20,598 nt of DNA from JAISFI01 sp031553775 (lineage in GTDB: Bacteria; Bacteroidota; Bacteroidia; Bacteroidales; Azobacteroidaceae), in assembly GCA_031553775.1 (NCBI GenBank), contig JAVBLA010000029.1:1-20598 (forward strand), read 5' to 3'. A model generated the notes under the pieces. That model was given only the letters and a program-made list of their open reading frames with translations. It made no database searches and had not been told where the DNA came from. Positions within the stretch are counted from its first letter, which is position 1. Every line of letters begins with the position of its first letter. Below, piece by piece: positions 6,117 to 15,233 of the stretch. A program made the translations under genes and the position numbers.

Positions 6117-9100
6117 TTAATGATATTTGAAGCGAATTTTCTCCTTTATTTCCTTTTGCTTTCTAATAGGTATAAGAGTAAATGAAAAAGAATAATCTTC
6201 ATCGGAATAAATAGTAGCGGAGTCGACCGGCTTAGCCCCCCAGCTATTATATCCTCCTACACCCTGTTGTTTCATATCAATGCAGACTTCTACAAAATTA
6301 CGTAAATCAATATCATTGACATGTGTACGCTTAGGCAGGCGATTTTTCGCATCTGCCTCATTTCTGGCAGCGATTTCTTCTGCCGAAAAATTATTCCACT
6401 GATAAGGAGCTTCAGCTTCTTCCGAGTCAAAATCTTCAATGGTATTTCTCAATGCGTTGAATTCAATGGTTTTTTCCGCAGAAACGAGTAAGCCTTGATG
6501 ATCTCCCGCAGAAAGGCAAAACCATCTGGTGTCGGTTCTGTGACCGTTTTCCTGTGGCCTGGCATAAGGTGTATACATATCTTCTGCGCGACTGCCATAT
6601 AAACCGATTAATGTCCCTTTATTTCTGTCACAATAATTTTCTTCCGGGCCTCGTCCAAAATACCGGACATAATCCATGGACACCGGAAGACGAAAACGTA
6701 TTCCTATGCGGGGTACCTCCAGGGTTGTATTAATTTTTTTCTCACTTTCTGCCAAAGGAGTATGCGTAGCCATCAGTTCTGCTTCCGACATAGGAATCTT
6801 CGGAGCTTTTGCTGTTTTTAACGCTTCGAATTCAATGTCGATATGTATTATTCCGGATGAATATATTTTATAGTGTATCATATAAGTATTTCCTGTTGGT
6901 AACGAGTAATAAACATACAAATGCGCAGTATTCTCATCCAAATAAAACCGGTAATTGTTCATTTTAAAATCTTTACTCGCCTGTTTCCATTTTTGCAGGC
7001 GCAATGGAGCTCCATTGCCGTAATCATTATCGGTTGGGGCTCGCCAGAAATTCGGACGGATGCCAAATTTTTCATCAAAATATTCCAACCCGTTTACTTT
7101 GTATGACTCGGCCACTCCTTTTTGTTTATTGAAAACAAAAGAGAATGAAGGGGACGAAACCGTCAGATAAGCTTCTCCCTCATTCAAAGACAATTTTTCT
7201 TTGGTATTCTCGGAATAATATACTATTTTCTCTCTCTTTAAGGGAAGCTTAAATTGTTCATAAGCAATTATATGTCCGGCAGGGATTAGGCTGTTTTCCT
7301 TTTTGCTTTTTACTTCAAAGTTGACAAAATACTCCGCCCCTGCTTTTATTTGTAATGTAGAGACCGGGATTGAAATCACTTCAGATGCCTGGGGCTGTAA
7401 GAGTAATGGGATAACAGCCTCTTTCAGCACTTTCTCATTTTCAAATAAGCGATATTTGATTTCATAGTCCGATAAAATTGTAAAATAGAATCTATTGGTA
7501 ATTTTTATTTTTCCTTGTGAAAGATCAACCGCTTCGAATCCAACATCCTGCAAATTATATTTGATCTCAGCCATCGCCGGATGGGGTTGCTGGTCAGCCC
7601 CAAGCAAACCGTCGGCAACAAAATTTCCATCGGATGGCTGATCTTTGCCGTAGTCACCTCCATAAGCCCAATAAGGTCTGCCTTCCTGATCTTTCTCAAG
7701 GATGCCATGATCTATCCATTCCCAAATATATCCGCCCTGTAAATGCGGATACTTATAAATCGCGTTCCATTGTCCGTTTAGATCTCCGGTAGAATTACCC
7801 ATAGCATGGGCATATTCCGACATGACAATCGGCCGGTCCGCCCCTTTTTGACCGATTTCTTCCAGCCAGGCAGCCGATGGATATTGAGGTACAAACATAT
7901 CTGTATTCCATTCCCAGAGAGCTCGTTCATAGCATACCGGACGATTCATCAGGCTTCTGTCAAGCTCTTTTAATAATACGTAAGCATTATAGAAATTATA
8001 TCCGTTACCGGCTTCGTTACCTAATGACCAGATAGTAATGCAGGGATAGTTTTTATTTCTTTCAAACAGGTTCCGAATTCTATATAAATGATTTTCAAGC
8101 CAATCGGGATTATGCCCCAATGTGCCTTTTTTGTTCCCATCAAGATGCCCGAAAGAACCTTTTCGCATATCATCCATATAACGGGTATAGTACATACCGT
8201 GTGATTCTATGTTTGCTTCGTCATAAACATAGAATCCATACAAGTCGCACATTTCGTAAAAACGCCTGTCCTGCGGGTAATGTGCAGTTCGTACAGAGTT
8301 AATGTTATGCAGTTTCATCAATTGAAAATTGCGATGCATCTCCTTTGGAGTTACATAATGTCCCGTATATTGACTTACTTCATGTATATTGACCCCTTTT
8401 AGCTTGACAGGCTGCCCATTGACATAAAATAAACGTAACTTTTTGTTGCCGGCAATAAAGTCACTTTCCTTAATTTCTATTTTCCTGAAACCCACATTAA
8501 ATGGAATTATTTCCGTTGTCTGTCCTTTCTGTCGGGTGGTTATTATCAACTTATACAGCCGGGGATGTTCAGCGTTCCATGTTGCTACCCGGCTAATAAG
8601 CTCCTCAAAATGAATCGATTGTTTTTCTTTGGTTCCGAGAAACACCTCCTGGCTTCCCTGAAGTGTATTGCTTCCTTCGGGATCTGTAAGACTATAAGAA
8701 ACTGTGAGATTCGCAGGCATATCTCCGGAATTAGAAAGATCAACACCCAGTTTGAATATTCCATTCCGGTAGGTTTCATCTAAAGTTGAGACTACGCTAA
8801 AGTCCCAGACAGCTGATTTAGGTTGCGACCACAGGAATACGTCCCGTTCAATTCCGCTGATACGCCAAAAGTCCTGGCATTCAAGGTAAGACCCAGTACT
8901 CCAACGCAATATTTTCAGCACCAAAGTATTACTTCCTTCCTGGATATATGGGTTGATGAGAAATTCTGCCGGGTTTTTAGAATCTTCGCTGTAACCTACT
9001 TCTGTTCCATTAATATATACATATACAGCCGATCTTGCTCCGGCAATATGTAAAAAGATATCTCTATCCGTCCAACCGGGAGGAATAGTTATTTCTGTTT

Positions 9101-9518
9101 TGTAAACACCTGCAGGAGTTTCTTCCGGCAAGGTAGGAGGAAGCGGGTTCCTGGGTTTAAATTCGTATCCGTGGTTAATATAGATGGGTGTACCAAAGCC
9201 TTGTATTTCCCAATTACCCGGTACTTTTATTTTTGACCAGTCAATGGATGAATCTCCCTGTGTTATACCTGCAGGCAATTTCCGGCAATCATCCGTATAA
9301 AAGAAGTCCCAGATACCATTCAGCAAAAAATAAAAGCGGCTGTTACCGTACTGTCCATTTAATGCCTCCCGGGGACTTCCATAAGTCATAAAACTGGTTC
9401 TTGGCGGTAACTTATTGACCGAAAATGTGTTAATATCACGCCAGTAAGGTACCTCACCTTGAACCTGAAATATCAGGCTACAGGTGTAAAACATGAATCC
9501 GAGAAAAAAACCTTTCAT
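6117..9518 (-). CDS. GH2 beta-galactosidase, LacZ type, exported
   Basis: The 1133-residue enzyme has an N-terminal signal peptide (about 1-21) and the five-domain plan of long LacZ-type GH2 enzymes: sugar-binding jelly roll (about 55-230), immunoglobulin-like domain, TIM barrel (about 350-640), second Ig-like domain and a C-terminal Bgal_small_N-type domain with ENGHRTDTRW and QQGVGGYNSWG. Acid/base E502 lies in WSLGNEAG and nucleophile E568 in IVMSEYAHAMGN, so it should be active. It hydrolyses terminal beta-galactosides; periplasmic location is likely. It starts 31 bp after the GH88 gene on the same strand and is probably in one operon with it. Its end is only 27 bp from the end of the convergent exporter gene. 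Which galactoside it meets in this locus is unclear. Confidence 0.92.
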   Translation of the reverse strand: MKGFFLGFMFYTCSLIFQVQGEVPYWRDINTFSVNKLPPRTSFMTYGSPREALNGQYGNSRFYFLLNGIWDFFYTDDCRKLPAGITQGDSSIDWSKIKVPGNWEIQGFGTPIYINHGYEFKPRNPLPPTLPEETPAGVYKTEITIPPGWTDRDIFLHIAGARSAVYVYINGTEVGYSEDSKNPAEFLINPYIQEGSNTLVLKILRWSTGSYLECQDFWRISGIERDVFLWSQPKSAVWDFSVVSTLDETYRNGIFKLGVDLSNSGDMPANLTVSYSLTDPEGSNTLQGSQEVFLGTKEKQSIHFEELISRVATWNAEHPRLYKLIITTRQKGQTTEIIPFNVGFRKIEIKESDFIAGNKKLRLFYVNGQPVKLKGVNIHEVSQYTGHYVTPKEMHRNFQLMKLHNINSVRTAHYPQDRRFYEMCDLYGFYVYDEANIESHGMYYTRYMDDMRKGSFGHLDGNKKGTLGHNPDWLENHLYRIRNLFERNKNYPCITIWSLGNEAGNGYNFYNAYVLLKELDRSLMNRPVCYERALWEWNTDMFVPQYPSAAWLEEIGQKGADRPIVMSEYAHAMGNSTGDLNGQWNAIYKYPHLQGGYIWEWIDHGILEKDQEGRPYWAYGGDYGKDQPSDGNFVADGLLGADQQPHPAMAEIKYNLQDVGFEAVDLSQGKIKITNRFYFTILSDYEIKYRLFENEKVLKEAVIPLLLQPQASEVISIPVSTLQIKAGAEYFVNFEVKSKKENSLIPAGHIIAYEQFKLPLKREKIVYYSENTKEKLSLNEGEAYLTVSSPSFSFVFNKQKGVAESYKVNGLEYFDEKFGIRPNFWRAPTDNDYGNGAPLRLQKWKQASKDFKMNNYRFYLDENTAHLYVYYSLPTGNTYMIHYKIYSSGIIHIDIEFEALKTAKAPKIPMSEAELMATHTPLAESEKKINTTLEVPRIGIRFRLPVSMDYVRYFGRGPEENYCDRNKGTLIGLYGSRAEDMYTPYARPQENGHRTDTRWFCLSAGDHQGLLVSAEKTIEFNALRNTIEDFDSEEAEAPYQWNNFSAEEIAARNEADAKNRLPKRTHVNDIDLRNFVEVCIDMKQQGVGGYNSWGAKPVDSATIYSDEDYSFSFTLIPIRKQKEIKEKIRFKYH

Positions 9519-9549
9519 GTTATTAAAGTATTAAGGATATAGATAAAAA

Positions 9550-10785
9550 TTAATCTATACTATTTTTATAACGTAATAATGCTTCCAGAAAATAATAATC
9601 GGCATATACCAAAGGCTTGTCAATTTCCGAGTCATGAGGGATACTTCCCACACAATGCTGCAGAATAAAATTAGCGTTAGTGCCTAATGCCGCCCTGTAA
9701 TGAGGAGAAGCCAGACTCTGTAACATTGCAATCGCTTTTTCTCTGTACGATTCATTCTTAGCATACCCAGTCAGTTCAAATAAAGCCGAGCATACAATAG
9801 ATGCCGCTGAAGCATCTTTTTTCTTCTCATGGTAATGAGCAGCTTTGGAAAACTCTCCCGGAACATATCCTTCCTGGGCTATATTAAAATCCCACAACGG
9901 TACGAAATCATCAGGAAGATTTGCCAGATAATAGTCGGCCGTTTTTATCGCCGTATTCAAATACCGGGTATCATTTGTTTCCCTGTACATCATAGTAAAA
10001 CCATAAATAAGCCAGGCTTGTCCCCTGGACCAGGTAGAGTTGTCGCTGTATCCCTGACAGGTAGCCCGCGCTTTTACAGCTCCGGTAATCGTATCATAAT
10101 CTACTACATGATAAGAACTGAAATCATCTCTTAAATGATTCTTTAATGTTGTATTGGCATGAGCAACCGCTATATCGTAAAACTGTTTATTTCCGGAAAG
10201 TTTGTAGGCGGCAAAGAGCATTTCCAGATTCATCATATTATCGGCAATAACCGGGTAAAACCATTCGGTTTTACCATCCCAGGCTACCCGGTAATTCCAC
10301 GATTTGATAGATTGTGTAACAGGATTAAACCGGCTGCACAACGATTGTGCACTCTCTATCAAAATGGCTTTATACTCTTCCCTCGGAGCCAGTCTGTAAG
10401 CATTACCATAGCTGCAATACATCATGAAACCCAGGTCGTGGTGTCCGGTAAAAGTCTTGAGAGGCTCCAGGCTATGTGTCCACTTCTCTGCTTTCATTCT
10501 CCATGTAGTATCGCCTGTTAATTCGTATAAGTACCATAACGAGCCTGGAAAAAAACCCGGAGTCCAATCATACATATCTGTCGTTATGAGTTGTCCTTCA
10601 TTGTTCATTGTCCGCGGATAATTTTTGTTTACCGGCTCTTTTACTTCCGATAACATAAGAGTTGTTTGCTTAACGGCAAAATCAATATTATCCTTTATAA
10701 ATTGTTGTTTTTCATCAATACTTACACAAGCAGTTAATTCAAACCATACCAAAAGAATCATCCATAGTTTACAAAATTTCTCCAT
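9550..10785 (-). CDS. GH88 unsaturated glucuronyl hydrolase, lipoprotein
   Basis: From the chosen start the product has 411 residues. It begins MEKFCKLWMILLVWFELTAC, a lipoprotein signal with lipid cysteine C20. Earlier in-frame ATGs at 10803 and 10824 are possible; 10785 is preferred for the compact signal peptide. The (alpha/alpha)6 barrel shows the GH88 landmarks: MYDWTPGFFPGSLW, GHHDLGF with Asp117, VIADNMMNLE with Asp182, WSRGQAW and VYADYYFLEALLR. The two aspartates correspond to the catalytic pair of Bacillus UGL (D88/D149). The enzyme removes the 4,5-unsaturated uronic acid left by polysaccharide lyases, by hydration of the double bond. With the PL8 lyase of this locus it would convert unsaturated disaccharides to monosaccharides. 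It is first in a likely operon with the downstream beta-galactosidase and has a promoter at 10846-10853. Confidence 0.9.
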   Translation of the reverse strand: MEKFCKLWMILLVWFELTACVSIDEKQQFIKDNIDFAVKQTTLMLSEVKEPVNKNYPRTMNNEGQLITTDMYDWTPGFFPGSLWYLYELTGDTTWRMKAEKWTHSLEPLKTFTGHHDLGFMMYCSYGNAYRLAPREEYKAILIESAQSLCSRFNPVTQSIKSWNYRVAWDGKTEWFYPVIADNMMNLEMLFAAYKLSGNKQFYDIAVAHANTTLKNHLRDDFSSYHVVDYDTITGAVKARATCQGYSDNSTWSRGQAWLIYGFTMMYRETNDTRYLNTAIKTADYYLANLPDDFVPLWDFNIAQEGYVPGEFSKAAHYHEKKKDASAASIVCSALFELTGYAKNESYREKAIAMLQSLASPHYRAALGTNANFILQHCVGSIPHDSEIDKPLVYADYYFLEALLRYKNSID

Positions 10786-10845
10786 TTCTATTTTTTTAAT
10801 CATTAAGTTTCTTGAGTATAACATTCCCCTCTATATTTTAAGCTT

Positions 10846-10853
10846 CAAAGTTA
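10846..10853 (-). promoter_or_regulatory. -7 promoter element for the GH88 gene (TAacTTTG)
   Basis: Read on the - strand, TAACTTTG is a perfect TAnnTTTG element. The predicted transcript starts near 10839, about 54 bases ahead of the favoured ATG at 10785. No -33 TTTG is evident at the expected distance, which suggests dependence on an activator. A perfect palindrome lies just upstream at 10881-10896. Confidence 0.5.
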
Positions 10854-10880
10854 ATGGCTATAAAAAAAACATATATTACA

Positions 10881-10896
10881 TTATTGTCCACAATAA
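10881..10896. promoter_or_regulatory. Perfect palindrome in the divergent promoter region
   Basis: TTATTGT-CC-ACAATAA has perfect 7-bp arms with a 2-base centre. It lies about 28 bp upstream of the GH88 -7 element, roughly -42 to -57 from the predicted transcript start, which is a common place for activator binding. It is also upstream of the sensor/regulator gene on the other strand. A role as regulator site is inferred from symmetry and position. Confidence 0.4.
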
Positions 10897-11076
10897 AGCC
10901 AAAATTGTAACAAATAGGATTTGAACGTTTTGTTCCGATAAAAAACAGATATTTTCATATTCCACAAATATAAATGTACATATTATGACTTTGTTAAATT
11001 CTGGATTTTAACTTGCAGAATACATTTTTGGACTTTTTATGGATAATAACATACAATAGTGTTGATGAAAATTCTA

Positions 11077-11084
11077 TAAATTTG
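11077..11084 (+). promoter_or_regulatory. -7 promoter element for the sensor/regulator gene (TAaaTTTG)
   Basis: TAAATTTG is an exact TAnnTTTG match placed 39 bp before the ATG at 11124, giving a leader of about 33 bases. It lies downstream of the in-frame ATG at 11013 and so supports 11124 as the true start. A near match (TGACTTTG, about 10985-10992) occurs further upstream. Confidence 0.45.
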
Positions 11085-11123
11085 TCTCGGTATACCTATA
11101 AATCGGATAAAAATTCTGCTACT

Positions 11124-14100
11124 ATGAAGAAAACTAAATTATTAGTTCTTATCATTTTATTTTTTTCTCTTTCAAAGGTCTTCTCCCTTGAAGTTAATTT
11201 TGAACATATCGGGGCAAAGGAAGGTTTGTCTCAGATATCTGTATTATCAATATATCAGGATAAGTTAGGCTATATGTGGTTTGGAACCAGAGAAGGATTG
11301 AACCGGTATGACGGCCAGAATATCAAGACTTTCTATTCGAAAGAGGAGGATGAATCCGGGCTTTCAAGCAATATAATCAATACAATTTGTGGAAATGAAG
11401 AATTTTTATTTATTCACTGTGGTTATCATCACCTGGTTTCTTATAATATCAAGACAAATCAGTTTAAGATAATCGACAATAATTGCCAACATATAGGACA
11501 GGGTAAAGATTGTTTGTGGTTCTCTTCTAAAAATGAGTTGAAATATATCAATTATTCAAGCAAAGAGATAAAAAATTTCTATACGATCCCTGACAACATG
11601 GAAATCAATTGTGTTTTTGAAGCGAGTAATAAGAAGATCTACATCGGAACAGAAAACGGACTTTGCATCCTGGATGAAAACAAAATATTCAATCAGTTCC
11701 TGGAAGGAAATGTCATTTCGTGTGTATATGAAGATTCAAAGCAAAATATCTGGGTAGGCACATCTGGAAATGGGGCTTATAAAATGAACAGGAACGGCAT
11801 GATCAAAAACTATTCAGCATCCCCGAATAAAACCAATTCCTCGCTGTCTAACAACGTTATCAGATCTTTTTGTGAAGATAATTTCGGGCAAATGTGGATT
11901 GCTACATTTTATGGATTAAATTGTATGATTCCTGAAACTGATCAAATATTTATCTATCAAAACACTAAAAACAAACCGACAGAACTATCGCATAATTCCA
12001 TCTATTCATTGTACAAAGACAAGCAAGGCACTATTTGGATCGGCACCTATTATGGAGGGGTTAATTATCATAACCCAGAGGATAATATCTATACTTATTA
12101 TTATCCTGATCCGGAAGACAAAAAAACGGTTAACTTTCCTATTATAGGAAAAATAACCGAAGATAAAAATCACAATCTATGGATATGTACAGAAGGAGGT
12201 GGACTCAATTTTTTCGATAGAGAGAAAAAAGAGTTCCATTGTTACAAAGCCGGAGAGAAAAACGGACTTTCTCATGACAACCTGAAGTGTGTGTGGTACA
12301 ACAAAAACAATAATAGATTATATGTAGGCACTTATATGGGCGGGCTTAATGTATTAGATATAGATAAGCAACAATTCAAATACTTTACAACAACTACCTC
12401 GGAAAAGCTGCCAAGCGATATTATAGAGACCGTTTTTCCATACAAAAATAAGCTGGTTATTTTTACTCAAAAAGGAATTGTCCAGCTTGATTTACAGACA
12501 GAGAAAATAGAACCCTTCTTCAAAGATCCAAGAGTAGAAGAGCAAATAAAAATGAATAATATTTCAGGCTTATACATCGATTCGAAAGAAAACCTTTGGC
12601 TTCCGTTGACTGAAGGTGGGGTATATCGTTACGATTTAAAAAACGGAAAATTAGATCTCTATACCCACATGTTTCATAAAGAAAAGACAATAGGGCGCCA
12701 TATGATAAGTTGTATTTATGAAACAAAAGACGGTTGCCTTCTTTTTGCCACATTAGGGTCAGGATTGTTTGAGTTTCTGCCGGATAAAAATAATTTTGAA
12801 CGCTATACTGCCGTTGAAAAAGGCTTTTTATCGGATTTTGTCAATTATATTACGGAAACCAATAACGGATACATATTTTTATCGACCAATAAAGGAATAA
12901 ATTTATTGGATAAAGACAGAAAAAGCCAATATTCTATCAGTAAAGAAAATGGATTCCCTCTGAAAGAAATTAGCCCTGAATGTGGGGCATGTATTACAGA
13001 GAACGGAGAAATATTTGTTGGAGGAAGCAGTGGAATGGTATCTTTTTTCGAGAATCAAATTAACTATACAACGAAAGATTATCACTTGTTTTTTTCCGAT
13101 TTGTACATTAACAACAGACTCCAAACTGTTGTTGAAAATAATAGCATTATCAAGGAAACACTCCCTTATCTAAAAAAGCTTTGGCTTAAACATGATCAAA
13201 CCAACATTGTGATTGAATTTGCTAGTTCTAACTATTTAAAACTGAATAAAGTTCCATTTGAATATAAATTAACCGGTTTTGATAAGGATTGGATTCCTCT
13301 TAAAGATCAGAGTATCCGTTATTCCAATTTAAGTCCGGGGAAATATACTCTGGAAGTACGTGAAATATTAAAAAATATTTCTAATAAAGAATTGAAGTCC
13401 ATTTACATGGATATTCAGGTTGTTCCTCCTTTCTATGCTTCTCCGCTGGCATTTTGTATCTATGCTCTTTTAGTCATCCTGATTTTATGGAGTATCATAC
13501 ACTTGAATAAAATGAAAATAAAGCTGAAGACTTCGCTGGAATATGAAATCAGGGAGAACAACAGGATACAGGAATTAAATCAAATAAAATTACAATTCTT
13601 CACCAATATCTCTCATGAATTCAGAACCCCTATCACATTAATATTAGGACAGATAGAATCCATCTTACAAATAGAAGACATTTCCTTGCATATACAGAAA
13701 AAGATGGTAAAGATACAAAAGAATGCGTCCCACTTGCTTGCTTTGATCAGTGAATTACTCGACTTCAGAAAACAGGAAAGAGATATGTTGGAATTGAAAG
13801 TAAAGGAAATGAATATTGTTGATTTTACAAAACAAGTATTTAACTCTTTCAATGACCTGGCCGAAAAGAAACAAATAGAATATACTTTTTTTTCTTCTGA
13901 AAACAAAATATTGGTCTGGTTCGATCCTGTTCAAATGCAGAAAGTGCTTTATAACTTACTATCGAATGCTTTCAAGTACTCTGAGGATAAAACATCTATT
14001 ATGGTGAAAGTAGAAAAAAAGCACAGTAATGAAGTGTTGATCAGTGTGATCGACTCGGGAATCGGAATATCGGAAGAAGACCTGCCAAAAATATTTGAAC

Positions 14101-15194
14101 GGTTTTATCAGGGAAAAAATATAGATCCCTTTCATCAAACAGGAACCGGTATCGGCCTGGCACTATCGAAAGGAATTGTGGAACTTCACCATGGAACTAT
14201 CAGTGTGCAAAATAACCAAGATAAAGGAAGTACATTTAAAGTGAGTCTACGTACCAGCAGTGACCATTTCACCTCGGAAGAGAAAAATTCACAATCCGAT
14301 TCGGACTGGGATTTTTTTAAGAAAAGTGGTTTGCCGGAGCTATTATTCTTTGAAGAGATTAAACGATCTCATTTAACGGAACATTCATCATCGTCGGAAG
14401 CAACCATATTAATTGTGGAAGACAATGAAGATCTGCTCAATTTTTTAGATGAAATATTCTCTCCAATTTATCATGTAGAGACTGCTAAAGACGGATTTGA
14501 AGCGCTTGAAAAAGTGGCGAATATGCAACCGGATATTGTATTGAGCGATATTATGATGCCCAAAATGTCGGGTAAGGAAATGTGTGCCAAATTGAAATCT
14601 AATTTTGAGACCTCCCATATTCCGGTTGTCCTTATTACTGCCGATATGTCGGAAGAACAGAACCTGGAAGGCTTAATGGCCGGAGCCGATGATTATATCA
14701 CTAAACCATTTAATGTAAAAGCTTTGATCAGCCGGTGTAACAACTTAGTGCTATCCCAGAAAAGATTAAAAGAACGCTACTCCAAACAGGTAGGAGATAC
14801 TCCGGTTGTGATTGCTACGAACAAACGGGACCAGGAATTATTGAACCAGGCAACCGAAGTTGTACTGAAATATATCGATGATCCGGAATTTAACGTCAAT
14901 ATTTTTGCTATTGAAATGGCTTTAGGAAGAAGCCGGCTTTATTTGAAGATAAAAGGATTGACAGGTATGACGCCTAATGAATTTATCCTGAATATTCGTC
15001 TGAAAAAAGCAGCTTCCCTACTGCTGACCGAACCAGAGCTGAATGTATCCGATATCACCTACCGTTTGGGCTTTAATACACCCCGCTATTTCAGTAAGTG
15101 CTTCAAAGACTTATTCGGCATATCTCCCCTCAATTACCGAAAGAAGAAAGAAGACGAGGATATGAAAGATCATGTCGATCTTGATGAGAATTAA
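11124..15194 (+). CDS. Hybrid two-component sensor kinase/AraC-type regulator
   Basis: The 1356-residue protein joins sensor and regulator in one chain. After a signal sequence (MKKTKLLVLIILFFSLSKVFS) come beta-propeller repeats with motifs such as MWFGTREGLNRYDG, IWVGT, IWIGTYYGG and LYVGTYMGG, forming a periplasmic sensor. A Y_Y_Y domain follows (about 714-770), then one membrane helix (about 775-794), a HisKA domain with phospho-acceptor H831 in HEFRTP, an HATPase domain (LYNLLSNAFKYS, DSGIGIS, GTGIGLALS), a receiver domain with D1142 in LSDIMMPKMSG and KPF lysine, and a C-terminal AraC-type helix-turn-helix (about 1250-1345). Members of this family bind oligosaccharides in the periplasm and activate their own PUL. 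The related B. thetaiotaomicron chondroitin/hyaluronan regulator senses unsaturated disaccharides. An ATG at 11013 would add 37 residues before the signal peptide and is rejected. Confidence 0.95.
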   Translation: MKKTKLLVLIILFFSLSKVFSLEVNFEHIGAKEGLSQISVLSIYQDKLGYMWFGTREGLNRYDGQNIKTFYSKEEDESGLSSNIINTICGNEEFLFIHCGYHHLVSYNIKTNQFKIIDNNCQHIGQGKDCLWFSSKNELKYINYSSKEIKNFYTIPDNMEINCVFEASNKKIYIGTENGLCILDENKIFNQFLEGNVISCVYEDSKQNIWVGTSGNGAYKMNRNGMIKNYSASPNKTNSSLSNNVIRSFCEDNFGQMWIATFYGLNCMIPETDQIFIYQNTKNKPTELSHNSIYSLYKDKQGTIWIGTYYGGVNYHNPEDNIYTYYYPDPEDKKTVNFPIIGKITEDKNHNLWICTEGGGLNFFDREKKEFHCYKAGEKNGLSHDNLKCVWYNKNNNRLYVGTYMGGLNVLDIDKQQFKYFTTTTSEKLPSDIIETVFPYKNKLVIFTQKGIVQLDLQTEKIEPFFKDPRVEEQIKMNNISGLYIDSKENLWLPLTEGGVYRYDLKNGKLDLYTHMFHKEKTIGRHMISCIYETKDGCLLFATLGSGLFEFLPDKNNFERYTAVEKGFLSDFVNYITETNNGYIFLSTNKGINLLDKDRKSQYSISKENGFPLKEISPECGACITENGEIFVGGSSGMVSFFENQINYTTKDYHLFFSDLYINNRLQTVVENNSIIKETLPYLKKLWLKHDQTNIVIEFASSNYLKLNKVPFEYKLTGFDKDWIPLKDQSIRYSNLSPGKYTLEVREILKNISNKELKSIYMDIQVVPPFYASPLAFCIYALLVILILWSIIHLNKMKIKLKTSLEYEIRENNRIQELNQIKLQFFTNISHEFRTPITLILGQIESILQIEDISLHIQKKMVKIQKNASHLLALISELLDFRKQERDMLELKVKEMNIVDFTKQVFNSFNDLAEKKQIEYTFFSSENKILVWFDPVQMQKVLYNLLSNAFKYSEDKTSIMVKVEKKHSNEVLISVIDSGIGISEEDLPKIFERFYQGKNIDPFHQTGTGIGLALSKGIVELHHGTISVQNNQDKGSTFKVSLRTSSDHFTSEEKNSQSDSDWDFFKKSGLPELLFFEEIKRSHLTEHSSSSEATILIVEDNEDLLNFLDEIFSPIYHVETAKDGFEALEKVANMQPDIVLSDIMMPKMSGKEMCAKLKSNFETSHIPVVLITADMSEEQNLEGLMAGADDYITKPFNVKALISRCNNLVLSQKRLKERYSKQVGDTPVVIATNKRDQELLNQATEVVLKYIDDPEFNVNIFAIEMALGRSRLYLKIKGLTGMTPNEFILNIRLKKAASLLLTEPELNVSDITYRLGFNTPRYFSKCFKDLFGISPLNYRKKKEDEDMKDHVDLDEN

Positions 15195-15233
15195 TTTTTT
15201 ATTACATATTATACATTAATCAAATTTTTAAAG

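Noticed and set aside
11013..11123. Upstream in-frame extension of the hybrid sensor/regulator
   Set aside because: It would place 37 polar residues before the signal sequence and contains a perfect -7 promoter element at 11077-11084.
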